Numbered from the stretch's first letter, positions 53,890-62,162 are shown. The stretch: 64,000 nt of DNA from Georgfuchsia sp049276455 (GCA_049276455.1 JBASWL010000076.1:1-64000), one strand, 5' to 3'. Notes: generated from the sequence alone by a model not told the origin. Numbers and translations are program-made.

Positions 53890-56800
53890 GCCGGCTCCTT
53901 GTTGGCTTTGCTGGCTGCGGTGGTCAGCGCAGCCTTTTGCGAAATTATCAGTGCCGCATCCAGTGCAGCCATGAACAGGTCAACCTTGATGGGTTTGGTG
54001 AGATAGTTGAAAAATCCGGCATCGAGGGCCTTCTCGATATCACGCGGCACTGCGTTGGCGCTCAGTGCGATGATCGGAATATGCGCCGTGGATGGGTCGG
54101 CGCGCAGGATTTTCATGGCGTCGAGACCGCTGATGCCGGGCAGGTTGATGTCCATCAGAATCACCTCCGGCTGATAGGCGCGTGCAAACTCGATACCAAG
54201 ATTGCCGTCCGCCGCGGAAAGCAGGCGCAGGTCGGCACGTCGCGCAATGAGTTGCTCGACCAGTTCCAGGTTGGCCGGATTGTCTTCCACATACAGCAGG
54301 GTGCGAGGCCTTATGCCTGCTGGCACCTGCGGCTGTGTTAGCGCCGCCTGTTCGTCCTCATGAATTTCCAGCAACGGCGCAGTCGTCAGGCTCAACTCGA
54401 TCCAGAAAACACTACCCACGCCGACGACGCTATCCGCGCCTATGCTGCCCCCCATCATTTCGACCAGACGCTTGGTCACCACCAGGCCAATGCCCGTGCC
54501 CTCCTCCGCGCTGGCTTCCTTGCCGAGCCGATTGAAGGGCTGGAAAAGCTGCGCCAGCTGCTCTGCTGTCAGACCCACACCCGTGTCGCGGACACTGATA
54601 CGAATCGAATGTGGCGGGCTCAAGGTGCACTCCACGGTAACTGCGCCCTCCGGTTTGTTGTACTTGATGGCATTGAACAGCAGGTTGATCAAAACCTGTT
54701 TGAACCTGGTCCGATCGGCGAAGATAAAGCAGGGGCCGTCCAATCGTGGGAAGGTCAAGCTGATGCCGCGCTTATGCGCCTGTGGCTCGATCATGGCACG
54801 GCACTCGAGCATGACCTCAGCCAACGAAACAGGCTCACCTGACAAGGTTGCTTTGCCGGACTCGATCAGCGCCAGATCGAGGATCTCGTTGATCAGTTCC
54901 AGCAGGTACCAACCGCCCTTGAGAATCTGGTCGAGGCTGCGCTTCTGCGCGAACGTCGGGGGCGGTGCGCCGGTCTCAATGAGCTGGGCAAATCCGAGGA
55001 TGGCATTCAGCGGCGTGCGCAACTCATGGCTCATGCTGGAAAGGAAATCCGATTTGGCGAGGTTGGCCTTTTCCGCCACGGATTTGGCGCTCTCCAATTC
55101 GGTGTTCTTGTCCAGCAGCACCTGATCGAGCCGTGTCCGCTCTGCTTCGACCTGCTTGCGCGCCGTATTGTCGGTGCCGATCAACAGATAACCGATGATG
55201 GTGTTCTGATCGTCGCGCAGAGCCGTGATAGATACGACCGCCGGGAAGCGGCTGCCGTCCTTGCGGAAGTAGGTTAGCTCGTAGATGTCCTCAATGCCGC
55301 GCGAGGCCTTGAATACCAGCGCCTCGAAGCCCGGCGTGATCGGGGTGCCAAGTTCGGTACTGAGTTCCTTGGCGCGCAGGATCAATTCCTGTGGATCGGA
55401 AATGTCGGCCGGCGTGATCTTGTTCAATACGTCGGCAGCCGCGTAGCCCAGCATGCGTTCGGCGCCGACGTTGAAGATCTGGATCACGCCCTTGGCGTCA
55501 GTGGCGATACTGGAGAAATTTTCGCTGTTGAAAATCGCGCTTTGCAAAGCTCCTGCCTTGAGCAGCGCGTCTTCCGCTGCCTTGCGCGCGGTGATGTCGC
55601 GCAAAATGCCAGTGAAATAACGCTGGCCGCCCAGCCACATCTCGCTTACCGCTATCTCCAGCGGAAAAAAACTGCCATTCTTGCGCTGGCCCACGACCTC
55701 GCGGCCAAGGCCGGCAGCGCGTGCCTCAATGCTGGCGCTGTAATACTCGAGCGATCCGTTGCGCTGGTCGCGATCCAGTTCGGGTATCAGCAGGTTGAAT
55801 TCCTTGCCGCTGAGTTCCGCAGCCGTATAGCCGAACATTTGCTCGGCAGAAGGGTTGACTGTCTCGATGATGCCACCGCGGGCCTGGATGTTGATGATGC
55901 CGTCCACCACCGTATTGAGTATGGTCTGAATTTGCGCGGCACTGTCGCGCAACGCTTGCTGCGCAAGATATTCTTCGGAGACATCGCGGAATACCAGCAC
56001 GGCACCAACCACCCGGCCCTCACGATCGCGGATCGGCGCGCAACTGTCTGCAATGGCGCGCTCGCTGCCATCGCGGGCAATCAGCAGGGTGTGATTGGCC
56101 AGGCCCTGAATCGTGCCATGCGCCAGGGTGTCCATGACGGGTATCAAGCTGGGTTCCCGGGTTTCCTGGTTGATGATGTGAAAAATCTCGTCCACCGGGC
56201 GATTGACGGCTTGTGCCTGAGTCCAGCCGGTGAGCTGTTCGGCAATGGGATTCATGCGCGTCACACGTGCATCGGCATCGGTGGCGATTACAGCATCGCC
56301 GATAGAGTTGAGCGTTACTGCTAGCTGCTCCTTGCTGTCGCGCAATGTGAGGTTGGCCAGCTGCAGTTGCTGATTGGTCTCTTCCTGCAACTCGAGCAAA
56401 TGCTGTGTTTCAATATGCACCAGCTTTTTGAGCCGATGTTGTGTTTCCCGATAAATAAACCAGGCATACAAAAATACAAAAAACAACAGCAGCAAGCTGG
56501 CGATCATAATGATGATTGACTGTTGACTCATTTTTGATTGCAGCATTTCGCCCTGCCGTTCCAGCAGTTCATCCTCCATCTGGATAAACTGATGTATCTT
56601 GTCGCGAATCGAATCCGTCAGGCGTCGGCTCTCATCGCTGCCTGCCAACGCTGTTGCTGCGGTCACCTTTCGTTGGCGGCGCAACTCGATGATCTGTGCC
56701 ATTTCTGCCAATTTGGCGCTCACGATGGGCACCAATGTGTCGAGGTGTTTTCGCGCTGCACTGTCCAGGGATAATGGACGCAATTCGTCCAGGTGACCGG

Positions 56801-57062
56801 CGATGCCATTGCGCACTGTCTGATACGGTTTCAAGAATGACTCGTTGCCGGTCAGCAAATAGTCGCGTTCCCCGCTCTCGGCATCACTCAACTCGGTCAG
56901 CACGGCGTTGGCGCGGAAGATCAATTCGTAGGTCAGCGTGCGCGCCTTGACGGCTGACCGGGTTTGTGTGAATGACCAGAACGATGCTGCTACCACCGCG
57001 ATAGATATCAAAACCACGCCAAATAGAGGCGCCACGATTTTGTTAATCGGTTTCATGGACAT
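53886..57062 (-). CDS. Hybrid sensor histidine kinase (CHASE3-PAS-PAS-PAS-HisKA-HATPase-REC)
   Basis: 1058 residues from the ATG preceded by GGGATGAG. TM1 is near residues 8-28, followed by a periplasmic CHASE3-like domain (about 35-175, DAESGERDYLLTGNESFL). TM2 is near 185-205, then three PAS domains (about 250-365, 380-490, 505-625). HisKA has the phospho-histidine in SHELRTPLNAIL. HATPase_c has NLLFNAIKYNKP, DTGVGL and GTGIGL. A C-terminal receiver carries the aspartate in VILMDINLPGISG. It starts an operon with the PAS response regulator and crp paralog 4. The frame is open 37 codons upstream without function. Confidence 0.93.
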   Translation of the reverse strand: MSMKPINKIVAPLFGVVLISIAVVAASFWSFTQTRSAVKARTLTYELIFRANAVLTELSDAESGERDYLLTGNESFLKPYQTVRNGIAGHLDELRPLSLDSAARKHLDTLVPIVSAKLAEMAQIIELRRQRKVTAATALAGSDESRRLTDSIRDKIHQFIQMEDELLERQGEMLQSKMSQQSIIIMIASLLLLFFVFLYAWFIYRETQHRLKKLVHIETQHLLELQEETNQQLQLANLTLRDSKEQLAVTLNSIGDAVIATDADARVTRMNPIAEQLTGWTQAQAVNRPVDEIFHIINQETREPSLIPVMDTLAHGTIQGLANHTLLIARDGSERAIADSCAPIRDREGRVVGAVLVFRDVSEEYLAQQALRDSAAQIQTILNTVVDGIINIQARGGIIETVNPSAEQMFGYTAAELSGKEFNLLIPELDRDQRNGSLEYYSASIEARAAGLGREVVGQRKNGSFFPLEIAVSEMWLGGQRYFTGILRDITARKAAEDALLKAGALQSAIFNSENFSSIATDAKGVIQIFNVGAERMLGYAAADVLNKITPADISDPQELILRAKELSTELGTPITPGFEALVFKASRGIEDIYELTYFRKDGSRFPAVVSITALRDDQNTIIGYLLIGTDNTARKQVEAERTRLDQVLLDKNTELESAKSVAEKANLAKSDFLSSMSHELRTPLNAILGFAQLIETGAPPPTFAQKRSLDQILKGGWYLLELINEILDLALIESGKATLSGEPVSLAEVMLECRAMIEPQAHKRGISLTFPRLDGPCFIFADRTRFKQVLINLLFNAIKYNKPEGAVTVECTLSPPHSIRISVRDTGVGLTAEQLAQLFQPFNRLGKEASAEEGTGIGLVVTKRLVEMMGGSIGADSVVGVGSVFWIELSLTTAPLLEIHEDEQAALTQPQVPAGIRPRTLLYVEDNPANLELVEQLIARRADLRLLSAADGNLGIEFARAYQPEVILMDINLPGISGLDAMKILRADPSTAHIPIIALSANAVPRDIEKALDAGFFNYLTKPIKVDLFMAALDAALIISQKAALTTAASKANKEPA

Positions 57063-57282
57063 CTCATCCCGGCTGCTGGTCGCAGGGGGCAGATAATTGA
57101 TCCTGCTATTCCGGCAGCGTCGGTAGGATGGGGACAGTTTCCTGATTCGGTCATATTGATTTCTGAGAGTCACTTAACGATCCGAAAGGGAAACCAGCCT
57201 GCCGGGCAGTATCAGATGGTTACCAGCCCACGCAGCAGTTAAACACATATTCAAAATATATACAGTCTTTTCGCCGGCATGT

Positions 57283-57300
57283 CTGTACATTCGCGCACAT
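57283..57300 (-). promoter_or_regulatory. Crp/Fnr-like operator, kinase operon proximal
   Basis: CTGTACATTCGCGCACAT, 220 nt upstream of the kinase start; both TGTAC and GCACA half-sites are exact. Confidence 0.55.
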
Positions 57301-57500
57301 ACCCGGCAGTGGTTGAAGAAAAGCGGAACAAGTAAGTCATCCTGCGTGATTTCGCACTGGTCATCACAAGCCCGATGGGGGCACTGCGCTCAGCGTCGCT
57401 ATTTATTTTGCACGTACCGCGGATTGCTTCACTTCCTTCAAAATGACAAAACGTATTCCAACAATGTTTCGTCGAGTTTGCGCTGATGAGCCGGATCGTT

Positions 57501-57518
57501 CTGTACGCTAACGCACAT
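57501..57518 (-). promoter_or_regulatory. Crp/Fnr-like operator, kinase operon distal
   Basis: CTGTACGCTAACGCACAT, an exact match to TGTRC-N6-GYACA, in the gap between the HlyIII-like gene and the kinase operon. Confidence 0.55.
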
Positions 57519-57583
57519 ACCAGGTTCACTGCTCCGTCAAGACTTGGCGTAGCGAAGCAGAAGACGTCGCAGAGAAGTTCTGC

Positions 57584-58201
57584 TTACAGCACGTAATGCA
57601 GGATTGCAAAGTAATGGGTAGCGCTGCCGGCGATCACGAACAGGTGCCAGACGCCGTGCGCATGTTTGATGCGGTTGTCGAGCATATAAAAGACGATGCC
57701 AATTGTATAGAACAGTCCACCGGCCACGAGCCAGGCGAAACCGGTTGGCCCCAGCGCGTGCAGCAGTGGGATCAAGGCCGCCAGAGCTACCCATCCCATC
57801 ACGACATAAATTACGACCGACAGCATTCGCGCGCCGCTGTCCTGCCGCAGTTCTTGCAGGCTGCCGAGCAGCGCCAGTCCCCACACTGTCCCGAACAACG
57901 ACCAACCCCAGACACCGCGCAGTGTCACCAGGCAAAACGGGGTGTAAGTTCCGGCAATGAGCAGATAGATGCCGTGGTGGTCCAGTTCGCGCAGGATATT
58001 CTTGGCTCGTCCATGCAGGCTGTGATAGAACGCGGAGAAGCTGTAGAGCAACACCAGCGTCACGCCGTAGATGGAAAAGCTCACTACCTTCCACGGATCA
58101 CCGCCCTGAGCGGCCATCACGATAAGCGCGGCCGAGCCGGCGAGCGCCAGCGTGGCCCCGACGATATGCGTCACCGCGTTGAATTTTTCGCCGTCGTCCA
58201 T
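57584..58201 (-). CDS. Hemolysin III / PAQR-family membrane protein
   Basis: 205 residues from MDDGEKFNAVTHIVGA, the usual family start; a TTG 18 codons earlier is less likely. Seven hydrophobic helices are present, with conserved SAFYHSLHGRAKNILRELDHHGIYLLIAGTYTPF split over helices 2-3, and GVWHLFVIAGSATHYFAI at the end. The conserved His and Asp residues suggest a metal-dependent hydrolase fold. Function in bacteria is unclear. Confidence 0.88.
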   Translation of the reverse strand: MDDGEKFNAVTHIVGATLALAGSAALIVMAAQGGDPWKVVSFSIYGVTLVLLYSFSAFYHSLHGRAKNILRELDHHGIYLLIAGTYTPFCLVTLRGVWGWSLFGTVWGLALLGSLQELRQDSGARMLSVVIYVVMGWVALAALIPLLHALGPTGFAWLVAGGLFYTIGIVFYMLDNRIKHAHGVWHLFVIAGSATHYFAILHYVL

Positions 58202-58284
58202 GACTTCAGCGTAGTTCTTGTTGATTGCCTTGCCTAGCACGACTACAGCGCACAAGGCAGGATCAAAGGCGGAATACGGAAACG

Positions 58285-58482
58285 CTAATCCTTGTCGCCT
58301 TTTGCCGCGTCCTGAATGTCCTCACCGGCCTTTTCAATGTGTTCTCCGGCATTATCCATGGCCTGGTCGACCTGCTTCCCTGCGCGCTCCAGTGGTCCTT
58401 CCTGCTTTTGGCAGGCGGATAACACTGTAACCAGCAGTATCGCCGCAAATCCTGCTGCAACGCTCTTGCCAAATTTAGTCAT
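58285..58482 (-). CDS. Small lipoprotein with amphipathic tail
   Basis: 65 residues from MTKFGKSVAAGFAAILL behind AGGAGA. The lipobox is LSAC, followed by a charged amphipathic helix (RAGKQVDQAMDNAGEHIEKA, then GEDIQDAAKGDKD). The helix resembles entericidin-like and YtxH-like small stress lipoproteins. No enzymatic motif is visible. Confidence 0.75.
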   Translation of the reverse strand: MTKFGKSVAAGFAAILLVTVLSACQKQEGPLERAGKQVDQAMDNAGEHIEKAGEDIQDAAKGDKD

Positions 58483-58608
58483 TTGAATCTCCTGAAAACT
58501 TGATTTGATCCACAACAAAAGTTAAAAGCATTCACCACAAGTACTCAGAAGAAACCCCGAGCTTTCCAGGCTTTTTACCGTGTCGATGTGGTGAACTTTT
58601 CTACAGTG

Positions 58609-59172
58609 CTAGCGAACGATGCGGGAAATCTTGGTGCCTTCGATGCTGAGGCTGCCCATCAATCCCTGCTGGTCGAAAACGAAAGCGTAGGAATCGTCTT
58701 TCAATGTCGTCGAAGTCAGATTCTTGGCAACACCTTCGTTGACCACAACTACAGTCGGGCCAATGCCGATTTCCCAGCCTTTCGTTTTCTCGAGGTATTT
58801 CACGGCCTTGTCGTTCATGAGAAACACGGCGTAGCCAAATGACTCGGCGCCAGCCTGCAAGCCCCAGGATGCCGAAACCGAATTGTAGTAATCGACAACC
58901 TTTGAGCCTTTCAGCAAGACACCTTCACCGTAGCTGCCGCCGAAGACCAGACCGGCCTTGATGATCTTGGGAAATACCAACACAGCCTTGGCATGCTTGG
59001 CTATGACTTCAGCGGTAGGGTTGCCCTTGTAAAGGGTTTGCAACGCCTGGTCGGCATCCTTGTTCAGGTCTTCCGCCGTGGCGGCAATGGCGCTAGCGCT
59101 AATGGCCCCCAGCGAGAGTGTGGCAGCGGCCATCATGATGAAGCTGTGCAAACTGCGTCGTATATTGATCAT
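58609..59172 (-). CDS. SYLF/YSC84-domain secreted lipid-binding protein
   Basis: 187 residues with a signal peptide ending near ASAIAA, then a SYLF (YSC84/DUF500) domain across the rest: KAVLVFPKIIKAGLVFGGSY, GEGVLL, SASWGLQAGAESFGYAVFLM and a C-terminal DQQGLMGSLSIEG. The domain binds phosphoinositides in eukaryotes; in bacteria it is periplasmic and of unknown role. An AAAGGA ribosome binding site is present. Confidence 0.88.
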   Translation of the reverse strand: MINIRRSLHSFIMMAAATLSLGAISASAIAATAEDLNKDADQALQTLYKGNPTAEVIAKHAKAVLVFPKIIKAGLVFGGSYGEGVLLKGSKVVDYYNSVSASWGLQAGAESFGYAVFLMNDKAVKYLEKTKGWEIGIGPTVVVVNEGVAKNLTSTTLKDDSYAFVFDQQGLMGSLSIEGTKISRIVR

Positions 59173-59316
59173 TTTCTTGTCCTTTAAGTGATTATGGATT
59201 GATGCTCATTGCTACAGACATCGTCGAACTGGAGTGAGGTTAAGAATCAGGATCCAGAAAACATCGCTGTCTGGAGCATCCCGAATTTTCATGGTGCTCT
59301 GATAAAACGTGCTTCT

Positions 59317-59334
59317 CTGTGCGCTACCGCACAG
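59317..59334 (-). promoter_or_regulatory. Perfectly palindromic Crp/Fnr-like operator upstream of the SYLF gene
   Basis: CTGTGCG-CTAC-CGCACAG, both 7-bp arms fully complementary, 144 nt upstream of the start. It is the most symmetric copy in the window. Confidence 0.6.
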
Positions 59335-59355
59335 TGCAGCCCGTGCCAGGAAAAA

Positions 59356-60267
59356 CTATCGTGGGGCGATGTGACCGTTGTCCTCCGACAAGACGATCTC
59401 AACACGGCGATTCATCTGACGGTTGGAAGCGGTGTCGTTAGCAGCAATTGGATACGCTTCGCCATAGCCGTGCGTGGCAATGCGCTTCAGCGATATGCCC
59501 ATCGAGTCGAGCGCAGTGCTGACCGCTTCCGCACGGCGGGTGGATAGTTCCATATTGTGTGCAGAGCTGCCCGTGCTGTCGGTGTAGCCTTCGATCAGCA
59601 CCGTGCGCAGCGGGTATTGGCGCATGAATTCGCCCAACTTCTGCACATTACGCAGGCCATTCGGTTTTAACTGGGATTGGTCGACGTTAAACAATACATC
59701 GCTCAACGTCACCATCATGCCGCGCCCGGTTTGCTTGGCAGACATTTCAATAAGCATGTCTTCCAGCTGATGTGAATACGCTACCGCGTCCACTGCCAGC
59801 ATCTGTGCATCTACCGTTTCCGCTTGAGCATCCAATGTGTTCGCTTGAGCATCGGCCGCCTTGTTTTGCGCGATAGTGGCATCGTTCCTGGCTCTATCGG
59901 CTTCAGCGGTCCGTTGTTCCAGGCGGATCTGGTTGCGCTCAATATCAGCGTTGGCGACAGTTAGCTCCGCCGATTTGCGCTTGGCGACTTCCTGCGTGGT
60001 GGCGATTTTCTGCTTGGCGATATAAGACAGTTGACTGACATTTTCATCGTCATCGCTCGCAATAAAGGCTGCATTGGCGAGGTCCAGGGCAATGCCGGCA
60101 TCTTTCAATTCCGGTGCAGCCAGTTGCACGACAGCCGGAGTATTTTGAGCCGTCGCATAGTCGTTACGCGCTTCATCGAGCGACGCATTGTTGTGTGGCA
60201 TGGAATTGCAAGCTGCCAGGATGGATGCAGCTAAAATCATGAGAGGAAAATAACGTTTTTTTTGCAT
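59356..60267 (-). CDS. Lipoprotein with DUF4398-like helical region and OmpA domain
   Basis: 303 residues. The lipobox is LAAC at residue 20. An Ala-rich helical region (about 28-165, SLDEARNDYATAQ and RTAEADRARNDATIAQNKAA) of DUF4398 type is followed by an OmpA-like peptidoglycan-binding domain (about 180-300) with LFNVDQSQLKP, IEGYTDSTGSSAHNMELSTRRAEAV and NRRVEIVL. It probably ties the outer membrane to the wall. An AGGAATT ribosome binding site is present. A free DUF4398 lipoprotein gene lies directly upstream. Confidence 0.88.
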   Translation of the reverse strand: MQKKRYFPLMILAASILAACNSMPHNNASLDEARNDYATAQNTPAVVQLAAPELKDAGIALDLANAAFIASDDDENVSQLSYIAKQKIATTQEVAKRKSAELTVANADIERNQIRLEQRTAEADRARNDATIAQNKAADAQANTLDAQAETVDAQMLAVDAVAYSHQLEDMLIEMSAKQTGRGMMVTLSDVLFNVDQSQLKPNGLRNVQKLGEFMRQYPLRTVLIEGYTDSTGSSAHNMELSTRRAEAVSTALDSMGISLKRIATHGYGEAYPIAANDTASNRQMNRRVEIVLSEDNGHIAPR

Positions 60268-60335
60268 GATGAATTCCTAATGAATGGATTTTGGAGGCAG
60301 GCCTGTTGGCCTTGGCCAATTGGTCTTGCTACTGG

Positions 60336-60719
60336 CTACTGAGTGGCGCTGCGATCGAGTTCTTCGCGCATAACACGTACGTCTTCCTGTACCGCATCGG
60401 CAGCGGCGGTAGCCTTGGCCGAGCCAGCCATGCTTTGCGCAAGTTCCGCATCTGCCTGTGCCTGTGTTGCCAGATCTCGCGCCAATTCGTAATTCTTGGC
60501 TGCCATCGCATTGTTTGCGGCAGCAAGTTTGTCTTGCGCCGATTTCAATTCCAGTGGTGCGTATTGCGCCGCACCTGCATCGGCAGCATTCGCGACCGCT
60601 TCCTTGGTAACGGCGACATCGGCGGTAGCAGGTGTTTTCATGCTTGTGCAACCTGCCAACGCCACAAAGCCAATGCCGCAAACAGTGCGCATGAGCAACC
60701 CCAAAGTAATTTTTTCCAT
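60336..60719 (-). CDS. DUF4398 lipoprotein
   Basis: 127 residues from MEKITLGLLMRTVCGIG behind GGGGATAG. The lipobox is LAGC, then an Ala-rich helix (GAAQYAPLELKSAQDKLAAA, MAAKNYELARDLATQAQADA) typical of DUF4398. It lies 68 nt upstream of the DUF4398-OmpA gene, on the same strand, and appears to be a partial duplicate or partner of its N-terminal part. Confidence 0.82.
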   Translation of the reverse strand: MEKITLGLLMRTVCGIGFVALAGCTSMKTPATADVAVTKEAVANAADAGAAQYAPLELKSAQDKLAAANNAMAAKNYELARDLATQAQADAELAQSMAGSAKATAAADAVQEDVRVMREELDRSATQ

Positions 60720-60828
60720 TGCTATCCCCGTTTGAATCATTCCAAATAATCTATCCGCCGATATCAAGCCGGACAGGCTTAAGCTGCTTGCAACATGGCG
60801 TATGTATAGGCGCAACTATTGAACAGTT

Positions 60829-60846
60829 CGGTTCGCCATCGAACAT
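60829..60846 (-). promoter_or_regulatory. Crp/Fnr-like operator upstream of the DUF4398 gene
   Basis: CGGTTCGCCATCGAACAT, symmetric GTTCG/CGAAC arms, 109 nt upstream. It is back to back with the site at 60885 that faces the BON gene. Confidence 0.45.
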
Positions 60847-60884
60847 AAGGATTATTTTGTTTGTCTTTCTCCTGCCATCGCCTT

Positions 60885-60902
60885 ATGTGCGCCAGCGAAC
60901 AG
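60885..60902 (+). promoter_or_regulatory. Crp/Fnr-like operator upstream of the BON gene
   Basis: ATGTGCGCCAGCGAACAG, 60 nt upstream of the ATG. The left half is exact; the right differs at one base. Confidence 0.55.
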
Positions 60903-60962
60903 ACGTTTGTGTGAGACGGGCAGATTGTCCACAATTCCACTTCCCTAAAGAAAGCACAGATC

Positions 60963-61292
60963 ATGAAAACCACCCTCGCAACAAGCTGTTTCGTCATCGC
61001 TACTCTGCTGTCCCCCCTTGCAGCCCATGCCGAAGGTGGGGATTCGGATCGCTCGCACCCCATCACGTTCGTCAAGGACTCGATCATCACCACCAAGGTC
61101 AAGGCCATGCTGGCCGACGAAAAAATGAAAACACTGCTGCACATTAACGTCGATACCGACGCCAACGGCGCGGTGGTATTGAGCGGAATTGCCAGAACCC
61201 AGGAAGACGCGGACAAGGCAGTTTCAATTGCGCGCAACATCGACGGGGTCACATCGGTTACGAGTAATATCCAGATCAAGAAGGACGACTAG
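60963..61292 (+). CDS. BON-domain periplasmic protein (OsmY-like)
   Basis: 109 residues with a signal peptide ending AAHAE and a single BON domain (about 38-107; DSIITTKVKAMLADEKMKTL to IDGVTSVTSNIQI). BON proteins bind membranes and stabilise the envelope during osmotic stress; OsmY has two such domains, this one has one. It is divergent from the DUF4398 gene. Confidence 0.88.
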   Translation: MKTTLATSCFVIATLLSPLAAHAEGGDSDRSHPITFVKDSIITTKVKAMLADEKMKTLLHINVDTDANGAVVLSGIARTQEDADKAVSIARNIDGVTSVTSNIQIKKDD

Positions 61293-61446
61293 GATTCTGT
61301 TTCTGGGCAAGACTGTGCAAACGGGGCCCGGTCATGTTTACGCGGGCCAGCCACGATTCCAACAGGATCAGGCCGGCCCTGTGTTTTTCGAGACAGTCCT
61401 TGCATCGAGTCTTCAAACCGGAATCACTGACAACAGGAGAATCAAC

Positions 61447-61920
61447 ATGAAACGATTTCTTATCACAGCGGCGCTTGCCGCTGCCACATTCACCGCCCCG
61501 GCACTTGCCGCCGACGTTGGCGTCTCGATCAGCGTCGGCCAGCCCGGCTTCTATGGCCGACTCGACATCGGCGACTATGGCTATTCGCAACCGCAGGTGA
61601 TCTATCGTCAGCCGGTCGTGGTGCAGAGGGTAGAAGTAGACCGTCCGCCGGTCTATCTGCGTGTACCCCGCAGCCATAGAAAGAATTGGAAAAAGCATTG
61701 CCGCCAGTACAACGCCTGCGGCGAGCGGGTGCTGTTTGTGCAGAACAACTGGTACAACCGCGACTACGCGCCGCACTATCGCGACTACCACGAACGTCAT
61801 CGTGGTGGCGGCAACGACAGGGGCGGTGACCGCAATGACAATGGCCGCGGCGATCACGGAAACCAGGGCAACAATCATCAAGGCAATGGCCATGACAAGG
61901 GCCATAAAGGCAAGCATTAA
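61447..61920 (+). CDS. Secreted basic, His/Gly/Asn-rich protein
   Basis: 157 residues from MKRFLITAALAAATFTAPALA behind AGGAGAATC. After the signal peptide comes an Arg/Tyr/Val-rich segment (QVIYRQPVVVQRVEVDRPPV, SHRKNWKKHCRQYNACGERV) seen in many small betaproteobacterial envelope proteins. The tail is low-complexity and ends NHQGNGHDKGHKGKH. No function can be assigned; metal binding by the His-rich tail is possible. A dispersed repeat begins one base after the stop. Confidence 0.78.
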   Translation: MKRFLITAALAAATFTAPALAADVGVSISVGQPGFYGRLDIGDYGYSQPQVIYRQPVVVQRVEVDRPPVYLRVPRSHRKNWKKHCRQYNACGERVLFVQNNWYNRDYAPHYRDYHERHRGGGNDRGGDRNDNGRGDHGNQGNNHQGNGHDKGHKGKH

Positions 61921-61921
61921 G

Positions 61922-62063
61922 GAAGCGCTGATTAAGTTCAGTTTCGTCATTGCGAGCGCAGCGAAGCAATCCAGCAATCCATTTGTGCTTTAAATTAGCG
62001 CCTCCTTATGGATTGCCACGTCGCTGCGCTCCTCGCAATGACGGACTTGTTCAGTGTTTCCTT
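61922..62063. repeat. Dispersed inverted-repeat element, copy 5
   Basis: Ends are inverted copies: GAAGCGCTGATTAAGTTC at the left and GGACTTGTTCAGTGTTTCC at the right. Inner arms CGTCATTGCGAGCGCAGCGA and TCGCTGCGCTCCTCGCAATG pair over about 20 bp, making a large hairpin. It is the best-preserved copy. Confidence 0.8.
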
Positions 62064-62118
62064 AAGCCAATTCGCGGGTAACGGATACTGGCGCACCTGC
62101 CCGCGCCTTTGCACAACC

Positions 62119-62160
62119 GAACGCGGGTCTGTCACTCACCAGGGTGAGCGGCCCGCGTTC
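62119..62160 (+). terminator. Hairpin terminator between converging genes
   Basis: Stem GAACGCGGG / CCCGCGTTC with an inner CTCACC/GGGTGAG stem, followed on the plus strand by TTCTATT. It lies at the 3' end of both the secreted basic protein gene and the DUF5329 gene. Confidence 0.6.
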
Positions 62161-62162
62161 TT

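Larger units (their letters stand above)
57063..57583. other. Intergenic region upstream of the hybrid kinase operon
   Basis: About 520 bp without a believable gene. It carries two good Crp/Fnr-like sites (57283-57300, 57501-57518). Between them, at about 57331-57450, is sequence loosely like the dispersed repeat (TGAAGCAATCC read on the minus strand), too degraded to call a copy. Confidence 0.5.

Noticed and set aside
57331..57450. Possible sixth copy of the dispersed repeat
   Set aside because: Only short blocks such as TGAAGCAATCC match and the inverted termini are absent; too degraded to call.
62082..62099. Possible further Crp/Fnr-like site (CGGATACTGGCGCACCT)
   Set aside because: Only the right half fits, the half-site spacing is wrong, and it lies at the 3' ends of converging genes.
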